From Variovorax ginsengisoli (GTDB taxonomy: Bacteria > Pseudomonadota > Gammaproteobacteria > Burkholderiales > Burkholderiaceae_C): a DNA stretch of 64,000 nucleotides. The stretch covers positions 1 through 64,000 of the forward strand of contig NZ_RCZJ01000006.1 in NCBI RefSeq assembly GCF_006438845.1, in the 5' to 3' direction. Both the position numbers and the translations under genes were made by a program. The notes below the pieces were generated by a model, which saw nothing but the letters and a program-made list of their open reading frames with translations, had not been told where the DNA came from and did no database searches. Below, piece by piece: positions 28,561-36,386 of the stretch. How positions within the stretch are numbered: the first letter of the stretch is position 1; every line of letters begins with the position of its first letter.

Positions 28561-29181
28561 ATGAACCGACTTCTTATCATCGGCGCGGGTGGTCACGGTC
28601 GTGCTGTGGCAGAGGCCGCAAAGCTTGGCCGCAAATACCTGCCCGTAGCTTTTCTCGATGACGCGGTCAGCCCGCCAGCTCAGATCTGGGATATCCCAGT
28701 TTGGGGATCAACTGCGGCGCTAGCGACATACCACGATCGTGTCGACGCGGTGGTCGTAGCCATTGGTCGAAACGAGCTGCGAGAGGCGTTGCACTCCCGC
28801 GTTCGCGCTGCTCATTTTTCACTCGCCACAGTCGTTCATCCTGCAGCCGTCGTCTCGCCCACCGCAGAAGTCGGCGCAGGCTGCGCATTGATGGCGGGGG
28901 CGATCGTCGGCACGCAGGCGCGGTTGGGCGAGGGAGCCATCGTCAACTCTGGCGCTGTTGTGGATCACGATTGCACAGTGGGGCCGTTTGGTCACCTCGG
29001 GGTCAATGCCTGCATGGCAGGTGGCACGACGCTCGGCACCGGTGCTTGGATGCAGGCTGGCTCCTCGCTGGGGTATTCGGCGGTCGTGCTCGCATGGCAG
29101 GTGTTGCGGCCCGGAGAAAGCCTCGCCATGAGGACAGACATTGGCAGCTCCACGAAAAGCGTTGGTGTGCATGGCTGCTGA
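28561..29181 (+). CDS. NeuD/PglD-like sugar acyltransferase
   Basis: ATG at 28561 gives 206 residues. N-terminal Rossmann-like UDP-sugar-binding part (LLIIGAGGHGRAVAEAAKL) and a C-terminal left-handed beta-helix of hexapeptide repeats (VVHPAAVVSPTAEVGAGCAL, GEGAIVNSGAVVDHDCTV, the latter with the conserved catalytic-type His). Family members transfer acetyl from acetyl-CoA to an amino or hydroxyl group of a nucleotide sugar. No aminotransferase that would supply an amino group (PglE-like) is encoded in the window, so the acceptor may be a hydroxyl or an amine made by an enzyme encoded elsewhere. Confidence 0.88.
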   Translation: MNRLLIIGAGGHGRAVAEAAKLGRKYLPVAFLDDAVSPPAQIWDIPVWGSTAALATYHDRVDAVVVAIGRNELREALHSRVRAAHFSLATVVHPAAVVSPTAEVGAGCALMAGAIVGTQARLGEGAIVNSGAVVDHDCTVGPFGHLGVNACMAGGTTLGTGAWMQAGSSLGYSAVVLAWQVLRPGESLAMRTDIGSSTKSVGVHGC

Positions 29182-29533
29182 GCTGAGACGGCAAGTTCGC
29201 ACATGGCGCTGGTTGTTGGCCGCCGCCATGCTGACGTTGATGGTGCTCAGCCTGATGCCGCCTTCGCCCAGCCTGCCGTCTACCGGGTGGGACAAGAGCA
29301 ACCACATGCTCGGCTTTGCTGTGCTGGCTATCTTGGGGCACTTCGCGTGGCCGGGGCGGCGTTGGTCCATGCTGCTCGGCCTGCTCGCCTACGGCGGGTT
29401 GATCGAGGTGTTGCAGTCCTTCACCCCTGACCGGTTTGCTGAGCTTGGTGACCTCGTAGCCGATGGCGCGGGGCTGCTGGCCGGGAAGGCGCTTGCGACT
29501 CTGTACAAGAGATTGGCGTCGACGCGGTTTTGA
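29171..29533 (+). CDS. VanZ-family membrane protein
   Basis: ATG at 29171 overlaps the acyltransferase gene by 11 bases and gives 120 residues with about four membrane segments. VanZ-like pattern: PPSPSLPSTGWDKSNHMLGF, then a short Arg-containing turn, then LAYGGLIEVLQSFTPDRFAE and DLVADGAGLLAG. The conserved D-K-x-x-H and E-x-x-Q residues are present. Small VanZ proteins are common at the ends of polysaccharide loci. Their function is unknown beyond weak teicoplanin resistance in enterococci. Confidence 0.85.
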   Translation: MAAELRRQVRTWRWLLAAAMLTLMVLSLMPPSPSLPSTGWDKSNHMLGFAVLAILGHFAWPGRRWSMLLGLLAYGGLIEVLQSFTPDRFAELGDLVADGAGLLAGKALATLYKRLASTRF

Positions 29534-29569
29534 AAACAAAAGGTTTGCGCAGCCCATTTTTTTGCGCAT

Positions 29570-29583
29570 CCCATGAATACGGG
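29570..29583. promoter_or_regulatory. CCCATGAATACGGG motif upstream of the dehydratase gene
   Basis: Imperfect dyad 74 bases before the TTG start of the WbpM-like gene. It matches the perfect dyad at 35799-35812, upstream of the export operon, in 12 of 14 positions. A shared regulator-binding site is possible. Confidence 0.3.
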
Positions 29584-29656
29584 AGCGATTCATCTTCGAT
29601 ATCGGGACACAATCCATTAACACTCGTCAGAGTGGTGTCCAGGTAGGAGTTTCCCG

Positions 29657-31657
29657 TTGATCAATCGAATGGCTGAGCCTCTGCTCGGCCTGCCTCGCCC
29701 CCTCAAGCGACTGTTGGCACTCGCAGTCGATGCCAGCCTTTGCGTGCTGTGCGTGTGGCTTGCCTTCAGCCTCCGCTTCGAACAGTGGGTCAGTCTCCAA
29801 GGGGTGCAGTGGCTCGCTGTTGGCGCAGCCGTGGCGCTCGCGCTCCCGGTTTTTGTCGTTTCTGGTTTTTATCGCGCCATCTTCCGCTACGCGGGTGGCG
29901 CAGCCCTCATGGCTTTGGTCCGCGGCTGCGTGCTTTTCGGGCTTGGTTATGCGCTGATGTTCAGCGTGATCAGCGTGCCGAACATTCCGCGCACCGTGGG
30001 CTTGATCACGCCGGTGCTTCTGTTCATGGCCGTTGGCAGCTCCCGTCTGATGGCCCGCTATTGGCTCGGCGGGTTGTATGTGAGCAAGCTGCGCCGCAGG
30101 GCCATGCCGCAGGTTGTCATCTACGGCGCGGGGGAAGCCGGGCGACAACTGGCCGCGGCGCTGGCGTACAGCCCCGACATGGTCGTGCGCGCCTTTGTCG
30201 ACGATGCCGCGCACCTGCAGGGCAACACGCTGAACGGTGTGCGCATTCAGCCGCTGCGCTGGCTCAAGCACAACGCGCAAACGCTCGGCATTTCCGATGT
30301 ATTGCTGGCCATGCCTTCCGCCACACACAAGCGCCGTTCCGAAATCCTCAACGACTTGCTGCCGTTGCGCCTGCATGTGCGCACGTTGCCCGGCATGGGC
30401 GACCTGGCTCACGGCCGTGTGCAGATTCAAGATCTGCACGAAGTCGATATCGAAGACCTGCTGGGGCGTGACCCGGTGGCACCGGTCGATGACCTGCTTC
30501 AGCGACACGTTCGCGGGCAGGTGGTGCTGGTCACCGGCGCCGGCGGTTCGATCGGCAGCGAGCTGTGCCGGCAGATCGCGCAACAGGCGCCCAGTACGCT
30601 GCTGCTGGTCGAAGTAAGCGAGTTCGCGCTTTACGCCATTCATCAAGAGCTGTTGGCTTTGGCGCCTGGCCTGCGCGTGCTGCCCTTGCTGGCTTCCGTG
30701 CGCGACGAGCAGCGCATGCAAGAAATCATGAGCACGTGGCGGCCCGATACGGTCTACCACGCTGCTGCCTACAAGCATGTGCCGATGGTCGAGCACAACC
30801 CGGCCGAGGGCGTGCGGAACAACGCCTTCGGCACGCTCATTACGGCCCGCGTGGCCATGGCTTGCCAGGTGCGCCGCTTCGTGCTGGTCAGCACCGACAA
30901 GGCGGTGCGGCCCACCAACATCATGGGCGCGAGCAAGCGCGTGGCGGAGATGGCCCTGCAAGGTTTGGCGCAGCAGAAGTCGGGCACACGCTTCTCGATG
31001 GTTCGCTTCGGCAACGTGCTGGGCTCCAGCGGCTCGGTGGTGCCCTTGTTCCGCAAGCAGATCGAGGCGGGCGGTCCCATCACGCTGACGCACGCCGACA
31101 TCACGCGCTACTTCATGACCATTCCAGAGGCAGCGCAACTGGTGATTCAGGCAGGCGCCATGGCCCAGGGCGGCGACGTGTTCGTGCTCGACATGGGCGA
31201 GTCGGTGCGCATCATCGACCTGGCGCGGCGGCTGGTGGAGCTTTCGGGCCGCACTGTGCGCGACGCCGCCATGCCCAACGGCGACATCGCGTTTGACATT
31301 ACCGGGCTGCGGCCTGGAGAGAAGCTGTACGAAGAGCTGCTCATCGGTGACAACCCCATGCCCACGCTGCATCCGCGCGTGATGAAGGCGCATGAAGACT
31401 GCCCACCGTGGGAAGAGGTCGCGCGCCAGTTCGACATGCTCGACGCGGCACTGGTGCGCAACGACGTGCCGGCCCTCAAGGAAGTCTTGAAGACGATGTT
31501 GCCGGGCTACCAGCCGCACATCGACGTGGTCGACTGGGTGCACCTCGAGCATGTGCGCACGCCGGCAATGGCGTCATTGGCCGATCGGCGACGCGGCCGC
31601 GAGATCGCGGCCGATACTGACTGGCAAATCGTGGAAAAGGGTCATGTCGTGGCATGA
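29657..31657 (+). CDS. WbpM/PglF-like UDP-GlcNAc 4,6-dehydratase, membrane form
   Basis: TTG at 29657 is chosen because GGAG lies exactly seven bases upstream; an ATG four codons later would be badly spaced. 666 residues. The N-terminal part has about four membrane segments followed by a CoA-binding-like domain (YGAGEAGRQLAAALAYSP). The catalytic Rossmann domain has VTGAGGSIGSELCRQI and YHAAAYKHVPMVE, with Met in place of the usual Tyr in NIMGASKRVAE, as in WbpM-type enzymes. It removes water from UDP-GlcNAc to give the 4-keto-6-deoxy sugar, the precursor of QuiNAc, FucNAc or bacillosamine. Last gene of the plus-strand locus, followed by a strong terminator. Confidence 0.93.
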   Translation: MINRMAEPLLGLPRPLKRLLALAVDASLCVLCVWLAFSLRFEQWVSLQGVQWLAVGAAVALALPVFVVSGFYRAIFRYAGGAALMALVRGCVLFGLGYALMFSVISVPNIPRTVGLITPVLLFMAVGSSRLMARYWLGGLYVSKLRRRAMPQVVIYGAGEAGRQLAAALAYSPDMVVRAFVDDAAHLQGNTLNGVRIQPLRWLKHNAQTLGISDVLLAMPSATHKRRSEILNDLLPLRLHVRTLPGMGDLAHGRVQIQDLHEVDIEDLLGRDPVAPVDDLLQRHVRGQVVLVTGAGGSIGSELCRQIAQQAPSTLLLVEVSEFALYAIHQELLALAPGLRVLPLLASVRDEQRMQEIMSTWRPDTVYHAAAYKHVPMVEHNPAEGVRNNAFGTLITARVAMACQVRRFVLVSTDKAVRPTNIMGASKRVAEMALQGLAQQKSGTRFSMVRFGNVLGSSGSVVPLFRKQIEAGGPITLTHADITRYFMTIPEAAQLVIQAGAMAQGGDVFVLDMGESVRIIDLARRLVELSGRTVRDAAMPNGDIAFDITGLRPGEKLYEELLIGDNPMPTLHPRVMKAHEDCPPWEEVARQFDMLDAALVRNDVPALKEVLKTMLPGYQPHIDVVDWVHLEHVRTPAMASLADRRRGREIAADTDWQIVEKGHVVA

Positions 31658-31710
31658 ACGACGACTGAAACCGCGCAGGCTGCAACGAGCGATTCGGATC
31701 GCATCACGCA

Positions 31711-31747
31711 ATGAAAAATGCCCCGTCTACACGGGGCATTTTTCATT
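31711..31747. terminator. Bidirectional terminator between convergent polysaccharide operons
   Basis: AATGAAAAATGCCCCGT pairs perfectly with ACGGGGCATTTTTCATT across CTAC: a 17-bp hairpin with A- and T-runs, serving the dehydratase gene on the plus strand and the kinase gene on the minus strand. Confidence 0.93.
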
Positions 31748-31759
31748 GGCGACTGTCGA

Positions 31760-34009
31760 TCAGCTCTTGTACTTGTACTCGGTGTAGCGGTATCCGCCGT
31801 ACTTGTAGCCGTAGCTGCCGTAATGGCGGCGCGACATGTCCATGGCGTTGAACAGCACGCCGCTCACGGCCTTGCCCGCATGGGCCAGCCGCTTGGCGCT
31901 TTCGTTGAGTTCACCCAATTGCGTCTGGTCGGCGCGCGCCACCAGTAGCACGGCGCCGGCATGCGGGGCGACGGCCGCGGCGTCGGCGGCCACGAGCACC
32001 GGCGGCGTGTCGATGATCACCAGTTCGTACTGCGCCGACAGCGTTTCCAGCAGGTCGGCGAAGGTGTCCGACATCATCATGTCCGCCGGGTTCGACGGCA
32101 GCTTGCCGGTGGTCAGCACGTCGAGGTTGGGCAGCACCTGGGCGCGAATGGCTTGAGCGGAAGTCAGAACACCAGCCAGAAGTTCAGACAACCCGCCGTC
32201 GCGCTTCAATCCCATCTGCTGGTGGATGTGACCCTTGCGCAGGTCGGCGTCGATCAGCAGCACCCGCTTGCCGGCGCCGGCCATGATGGCGGCGAAGTTG
32301 GCGGAGATGAAGCTCTTGCCCACCCCCGGCGTCGCACCGGTGATCAGCACGCGGTTGTTGCCCGCTTCGAGCGTGGCGAACTGAAGCGCGATCCGCAGGC
32401 TGCGCAACGCCTCGATGGCCGGACTTTCGGGGTGCGACACCGCCAGCAGTTGCACGCCGGATGACTTGGCGGCCGAGCGTTGCTCCAGTTGGATCTGATC
32501 CGACGTATAGGGAACCACCGAGTAAACGTTGAGCCCGGTGTGCGCCTCGATCTCCTGGGGGTTGCGCACGCCGCCCATGAACAGGCTCCGCACGATCGCC
32601 AGCGCGGCGCCGGCCAGCAAGCCCAACACCAGCGCCAGCGCCACGATCAGCGGCTTCTGCGGCTTGATCGGTCGCTTGGGTTGCACCGCCGAGTCGAGCA
32701 AGCGCACGTTGCCGATCTTGCCTTCCTTCACCAGCCGCAATTGCAACGCGCTGTTAAGCAGCGACTTGTACAGTTCGCCGTTCACGCGCACGTCGCGCTC
32801 CAGCCGCAATGCATCCTGCTGCGTTGTGGGCATGGCGGCGACGCGGTTGCTCAGGCCTCCCAGCTCACGCTGCACGGCGGCAATCTGGCCGTCGATCATG
32901 CGCACTCTGGGGTTGGTGTCGGTGTACTTGGCCGCCAGTTCGCGCCGATGCTGTTGCGCTTCGAGCAGCTTGGTCTGCAACTCAACCGATTGGGTGAGAA
33001 CCACCTTGGCTTCTTCGTCCAACGCCACGGTTTTGTTGGCATTGCGGAACTTGGTGTAGGCGTCTTCCGAGGCTTCGAGCTGCTTTTTGAATTCGGGCAA
33101 TTGCACGTCGAGGAAGTCCAGCGTCTTCTGCGCCTCCGCCGCCTTGCGCTCGACGTTCTGCTTCACGTACTGCGCACCGATGGCGTTGAGGATGTTCGAC
33201 AGTCGCTGCCGGTCGCTGTCTTCCAGCGTCACGCTGATCACGTTCGACTGCTTGCCCTGCTCGGCGAGCTGCAGGCGCCGTTGCAGGTCTTCGACAGTGC
33301 CAAGGCGTGAATCGCGCGCCAAGGTGAATTGGGCACCGGGGTTACCGGAGAGCGTATCAATCAGCAAGGTCAGCGGGCCGCCGTTGCTGTTGTTCACCAA
33401 TGGCTGCCCAACAGTGCCCGTGAGCGCTTCGTCCAGGTTCGGGTGGGAAAGCGTGTAACGGCCTTCACCCAGCGCAGTGACTGTGAATGGCCCACCGTCT
33501 TCGAAGGCGGGCGGCACGTCGAACTGCGCCACCTCGATCTTCTCCTTGCCGGTGACGTAGCCCTCCATGCCCAGAAAGCCGGGGGTCGACAGGCTGTCGG
33601 CGCGGCGCGCCAGCCAGGTGCCTACCACCGGCAGGTAACGCGGCGAAGCCTCGATGTACAACCGGGTCTGGTCCACCGCAGCGCCGAGCACCGAGCGCGA
33701 CCGGATGATCTGGATTTCGCCCGTGGCCGGCGTCTTCACGTCGAACAGGGCGGCGGAATCGCCGAGAAAGCCCTTCGCATCGGGCGCCGAGTCTTCCACC
33801 TGCACCAGCAGGTTCGACTGGTAGACGGGCGTCGAGAAAAGGGCGTAAGCCACGCCCAGTGCCACAGCCAGCGTGGTCACGCCGGCCACGAGCCATTTAC
33901 GGTCGACCAGGATGTCGAAGTATTCGGAGATGTTGATCTCGTCGTCCGCCGCAGCGGCCTGGGGCGGGTGCGCGGGCGCGTTCGGTGCAACAACGGCGGG
34001 AGGTGTCAT
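31760..34009 (-). CDS. Wzc-like polysaccharide co-polymerase with tyrosine autokinase domain
   Basis: ATG at 34009 gives 749 residues and overlaps the phosphatase stop codon (ATGA). Architecture: Pro/Ala-rich cytoplasmic start; Wzz domain beginning with ISEYFDILVDRKWLVAGV and two membrane segments near residues 40-60 and about 450; long periplasmic coiled part between them. The cytoplasmic BY-kinase domain has Walker A ITGATPGVGKSFISANF, A' VLLIDADLRKG, Walker B YELVIIDTPPVLV. The tail (HYGSYGYKYGGYRYTEYKYK) has eight Tyr, the autophosphorylation cluster. Controls chain length and export with the Wza-like and Wzb-like products of the same operon. Confidence 0.95.
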   Translation of the reverse strand: MTPPAVVAPNAPAHPPQAAAADDEINISEYFDILVDRKWLVAGVTTLAVALGVAYALFSTPVYQSNLLVQVEDSAPDAKGFLGDSAALFDVKTPATGEIQIIRSRSVLGAAVDQTRLYIEASPRYLPVVGTWLARRADSLSTPGFLGMEGYVTGKEKIEVAQFDVPPAFEDGGPFTVTALGEGRYTLSHPNLDEALTGTVGQPLVNNSNGGPLTLLIDTLSGNPGAQFTLARDSRLGTVEDLQRRLQLAEQGKQSNVISVTLEDSDRQRLSNILNAIGAQYVKQNVERKAAEAQKTLDFLDVQLPEFKKQLEASEDAYTKFRNANKTVALDEEAKVVLTQSVELQTKLLEAQQHRRELAAKYTDTNPRVRMIDGQIAAVQRELGGLSNRVAAMPTTQQDALRLERDVRVNGELYKSLLNSALQLRLVKEGKIGNVRLLDSAVQPKRPIKPQKPLIVALALVLGLLAGAALAIVRSLFMGGVRNPQEIEAHTGLNVYSVVPYTSDQIQLEQRSAAKSSGVQLLAVSHPESPAIEALRSLRIALQFATLEAGNNRVLITGATPGVGKSFISANFAAIMAGAGKRVLLIDADLRKGHIHQQMGLKRDGGLSELLAGVLTSAQAIRAQVLPNLDVLTTGKLPSNPADMMMSDTFADLLETLSAQYELVIIDTPPVLVAADAAAVAPHAGAVLLVARADQTQLGELNESAKRLAHAGKAVSGVLFNAMDMSRRHYGSYGYKYGGYRYTEYKYKS

Positions 34010-34440
34010 TTGAATTTCTTGATGCGCTCGGCCCAGGCCAGGGTCCCGACGTCGATGAGTTGCAGTGCGTAGTCGAACGCGGCCTGCCCCTGGCGGTAGG
34101 GGTCGGGCACGTCTTGCTTGGTGGATTCGTTCAGGCGCATCACCTTGCCGCGCGTGAGCGGGTAGCGCTGCTCGATGTGGCGGCGCTGCCCTTCGTCCAT
34201 GGTGAGGATCAAGTCGGCTTGCTGGCACATGGCGGTGCTCAACTGCCGCGCCCGGTGTTGGCTGATGTCGAGACCGCGTGCGGCCATCAACGCCTTGGCG
34301 ATGTCGTCGGCCGGGTGGCCGATCAGCGCACCGGTGCCGGCAGAGCTCACGGCGATGCCGGGCAGGGCGGCGGCGAGCAGCGCCTCTGCCATGGGGCTTC
34401 GGCAGATGTTGCCGATGCAGACGACAAGAACGGATTTCAC
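34006..34440 (-). CDS. Low-molecular-weight protein-tyrosine phosphatase (Wzb-like)
   Basis: GTG at 34440 overlaps the export-protein stop (GTGA) and gives 144 residues. The phosphate loop VVCIGNICRSPMAEALL (C-x5-R) and the general-acid loop VPDPYRQGQAAFDYAL are intact. It should dephosphorylate the Tyr-rich tail of the kinase encoded immediately downstream, the usual Wza-Wzb-Wzc arrangement. Overlaps at both ends show translational coupling. Confidence 0.95.
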   Translation of the reverse strand: MKSVLVVCIGNICRSPMAEALLAAALPGIAVSSAGTGALIGHPADDIAKALMAARGLDISQHRARQLSTAMCQQADLILTMDEGQRRHIEQRYPLTRGKVMRLNESTKQDVPDPYRQGQAAFDYALQLIDVGTLAWAERIKKFK

Positions 34441-35606
34441 CGGTTGTTGATGCTGCTGCCGACGTTGACGACCTGCGCGCTCGGCAAGATCAGGCTCACG
34501 ATGCGATTCCACTGCACCAGCGGAATCGGGTCGATGTACACCACGTCGCGCGGTTTCAGCGCAAAGTTGTCGGCCAGCGCCAGCGCGGCGGGCGAGCCGG
34601 CGTTCAGGTGGAACAGGGCCGGGTCGCCCTGGTCGTTGTTGCGGATCACGTAGATCTGCGCGGTGTTGCCGCTGAGCCGGTCGGCGCCCCAGGCCTCGCC
34701 CAGCGCCTGGTTCAGGCTGAGGCGGCCGTTGTTCATGAGCAGCGCCGAAGGCCGCGTGACTTCGCCGATCACGTAGACCTTGTTCTCTTCGCGGCTGCGC
34801 ACCGAAACGAGGTCGTCGCTCTGCAGCAGGATCTTGTTGGGGTTGACGCCCAGCGCCTCGAGCTCCATCAGGTCGATGCGCGTCGTGATGTCGTTGCGCG
34901 TCAGCGTGACCATGGTGCGGTCGCCCACGGTCGTGATGCCGCCCGCGCGGCTGATGGCCTGCGGCAGCGTCATCGGCACATCGGTGAACACCTGCATGCC
35001 GGGAGTGCGCACTTCGCCTTCGACGAAGGCGCGGCGGCTGCGGAACGACACGATGCGAATCGACACCTGCGGGTCGCGAATGTGCGGCGCCAGGCGGCGC
35101 GCCATTTCGTCGCTGGCCTGGATCTCGGTCAGGCCCGCCACCTTGAGGCGGCCAATGTACGGAAAGGTGATTTCGCCACCCGCGCTCACGATAAAGCCGG
35201 GCGCCGCGCTGATGCCGGTGGGGTCGGCCTGCTGGCTGATCACCGCGCCGGCCGAAGGCAGCAGGTCGGGGTGGTCGTACACCACGATGCCGATCACATC
35301 GCTCGGGCCGATGGTGTAGGGCACCGGTGTACCGAACAGCGCCTTCACTTCGGGCGCGACATCGCGCGGGCGCGACGCGCGCTGTGCCTGCACCAGCTCC
35401 TTGGTAATGGGGATGATCACGCCCTGTGGCGGGTTGTCGGGGTCGCCGGCCACGTACTGGCCCAGCGGCACGCTGGTGCGGGTGCCGGCATCGGCATAGC
35501 CGAAGCCCGGGGTCGTGACGACGGCACAACCTTGCAGCAGCAGAAATGCGGCGCTGACGGCGATCCACCCGCTACGGACGGGATTTTTCGATGCGAAGCG
35601 CTTCAA
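34437..35606 (-). CDS. Wza-like outer-membrane polysaccharide export lipoprotein
   Basis: TTG at 35606 is preferred: it follows AGGA by about eight bases and yields a textbook lipoprotein signal (MKRFASKNPVRSGW, hydrophobic core, LLQGC with Cys27). Earlier in-frame ATGs at 35669 and 35699 would put an unusual Arg/Pro-rich stretch in front. The mature protein (389 residues in total) has the poly-export motif YTIGPSDVIGIVVYDHPDL and SLBB-type segments (EVRTPGMQVFTDVPMTLPQA, YVIGEVTRPSALLMNNG). It forms the outer-membrane export channel. First gene of the minus-strand export operon. Confidence 0.92.
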   Translation of the reverse strand: MKRFASKNPVRSGWIAVSAAFLLLQGCAVVTTPGFGYADAGTRTSVPLGQYVAGDPDNPPQGVIIPITKELVQAQRASRPRDVAPEVKALFGTPVPYTIGPSDVIGIVVYDHPDLLPSAGAVISQQADPTGISAAPGFIVSAGGEITFPYIGRLKVAGLTEIQASDEMARRLAPHIRDPQVSIRIVSFRSRRAFVEGEVRTPGMQVFTDVPMTLPQAISRAGGITTVGDRTMVTLTRNDITTRIDLMELEALGVNPNKILLQSDDLVSVRSREENKVYVIGEVTRPSALLMNNGRLSLNQALGEAWGADRLSGNTAQIYVIRNNDQGDPALFHLNAGSPAALALADNFALKPRDVVYIDPIPLVQWNRIVSLILPSAQVVNVGSSINNR

Positions 35607-35748
35607 GCTAGTGTTCCTTGGCGGTCTCGGTATTCGGTGCGGCCGGTTGGCCGCTGTGCGCACTTCCATGCCGTCTCCTGCATGGAAACGTGCGCCCAAG
35701 AGACTCGGCCGGCGCGCATTTCGGGGCAGTGAATGACGCCGGTTTGCA

Positions 35749-35775
35749 ATTGTAGCTAGGGGTCATCAGCGCCAA
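35749..35775 (-). promoter_or_regulatory. Candidate promoter of the export operon
   Basis: On the minus strand TTGGCG (35775-35770) and TACAAT (35754-35749) are separated by 15 bases, shorter than the ideal 17, which would suit a promoter needing an activator. The two dyads lie immediately upstream. Confidence 0.35.
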
Positions 35776-35783
35776 TCGGCCAC

Positions 35784-35797
35784 ATTGTTTCAACAAT
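35784..35797. promoter_or_regulatory. Perfect dyad ATTGTT-TC-AACAAT
   Basis: Six-base arms with a two-base spacer, nine bases upstream of the candidate -35 box of the export operon. A likely protein-binding site; the next dyad is centred exactly 15 bases away. Confidence 0.5.
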
Positions 35798-35798
35798 T

Positions 35799-35812
35799 CC
35801 CATGAACATGGG
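35799..35812. promoter_or_regulatory. Perfect dyad CCCATG-AA-CATGGG
   Basis: Six-base arms, two-base spacer, adjacent to the ATTGTT dyad. A 12-of-14 match occurs at 29570-29583 before the WbpM-like gene, suggesting a common regulator for sugar synthesis and export. Confidence 0.45.
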
Positions 35813-35960
35813 GTGTTCGGTCGTTTGAGAAACTTTGGTATTCACTTCGAGCGCACGTTGCCACGCGCCTGTCTCTCCCCAACAACTGAAGCCCTCCGAT
35901 TGGGGCCGTCACTGCGGGGCGATACAGTCATGCGGTACGCAGATTCCACGCTTTCCAGTC

Positions 35961-36353
35961 ATGCCGCTCCGAATTTTCCTCGTCGAAGACAACCCCTCCA
36001 TCCGCGAAGTGCTGGTGGGCCTGCTGGAGGACGTGGCCGACTGCGACGTGATCGGCATCGCGCCCTCGCAGGCCGAGGCCATGCACTGGCTCACGCGCAA
36101 CCCGGAGGGCTGGGACCTGCTGGTGGTTGACCTGTTCCTGGTCGAGGGTTCGGGCATGGAAGTGGTCAAGGCCTGCGCCCAGCGCCTGCCGCGTCAGCGC
36201 GTGGCGGTGCTGACCAACTACGCCGACGCGTCCGAAGACCGCGCCATGTCGCAAGGCGCGGACGCGGTGTTCGACAAGACCACGCAAATCGACGAGTTCC
36301 TGGCGTACGCCGCGGCGCATTCGGATTCGCCCTTGCAGCGCGACAACTCTTGA
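35961..36353 (+). CDS. Stand-alone response-regulator receiver protein
   Basis: ATG at 35961 gives 130 residues, only a receiver domain. Acidic pair in FLVEDNPSIREV, phospho-acceptor Asp in LLVVDLFLVEGSG, and Lys in AVFDKTTQIDEFL are in place; the Thr/Ser position is VLTNYAD. With no DNA-binding or enzyme output it must act through protein contact, like CheY or Spo0F. No histidine kinase lies next to it. Its location, divergent from the polysaccharide export operon and just before a PAP2-like gene, hints at control of polymer production (inference). Confidence 0.88.
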   Translation: MPLRIFLVEDNPSIREVLVGLLEDVADCDVIGIAPSQAEAMHWLTRNPEGWDLLVVDLFLVEGSGMEVVKACAQRLPRQRVAVLTNYADASEDRAMSQGADAVFDKTTQIDEFLAYAAAHSDSPLQRDNS

Positions 36354-36386
36354 AGCGCCGTCCACGGCGCTCCTTGGGGCACGACA

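Larger units (their letters stand above)
35607..35960. other. Divergent control region between export operon and receiver gene
   Basis: 354 bases without a gene. It holds the candidate promoter of the export operon, two adjacent perfect dyads just upstream of it, and an untranslated leader of about 135 bases for the Wza-like gene. The promoter of the receiver gene at 35961 should also lie here, but no clear boxes were seen. Confidence 0.55.

Noticed and set aside
29627..31552. Open frame of 641 codons on the minus strand opposite the WbpM-like gene
   Set aside because: Antisense of a clear dehydratase gene; His/Gln/Ala-rich with no motif.
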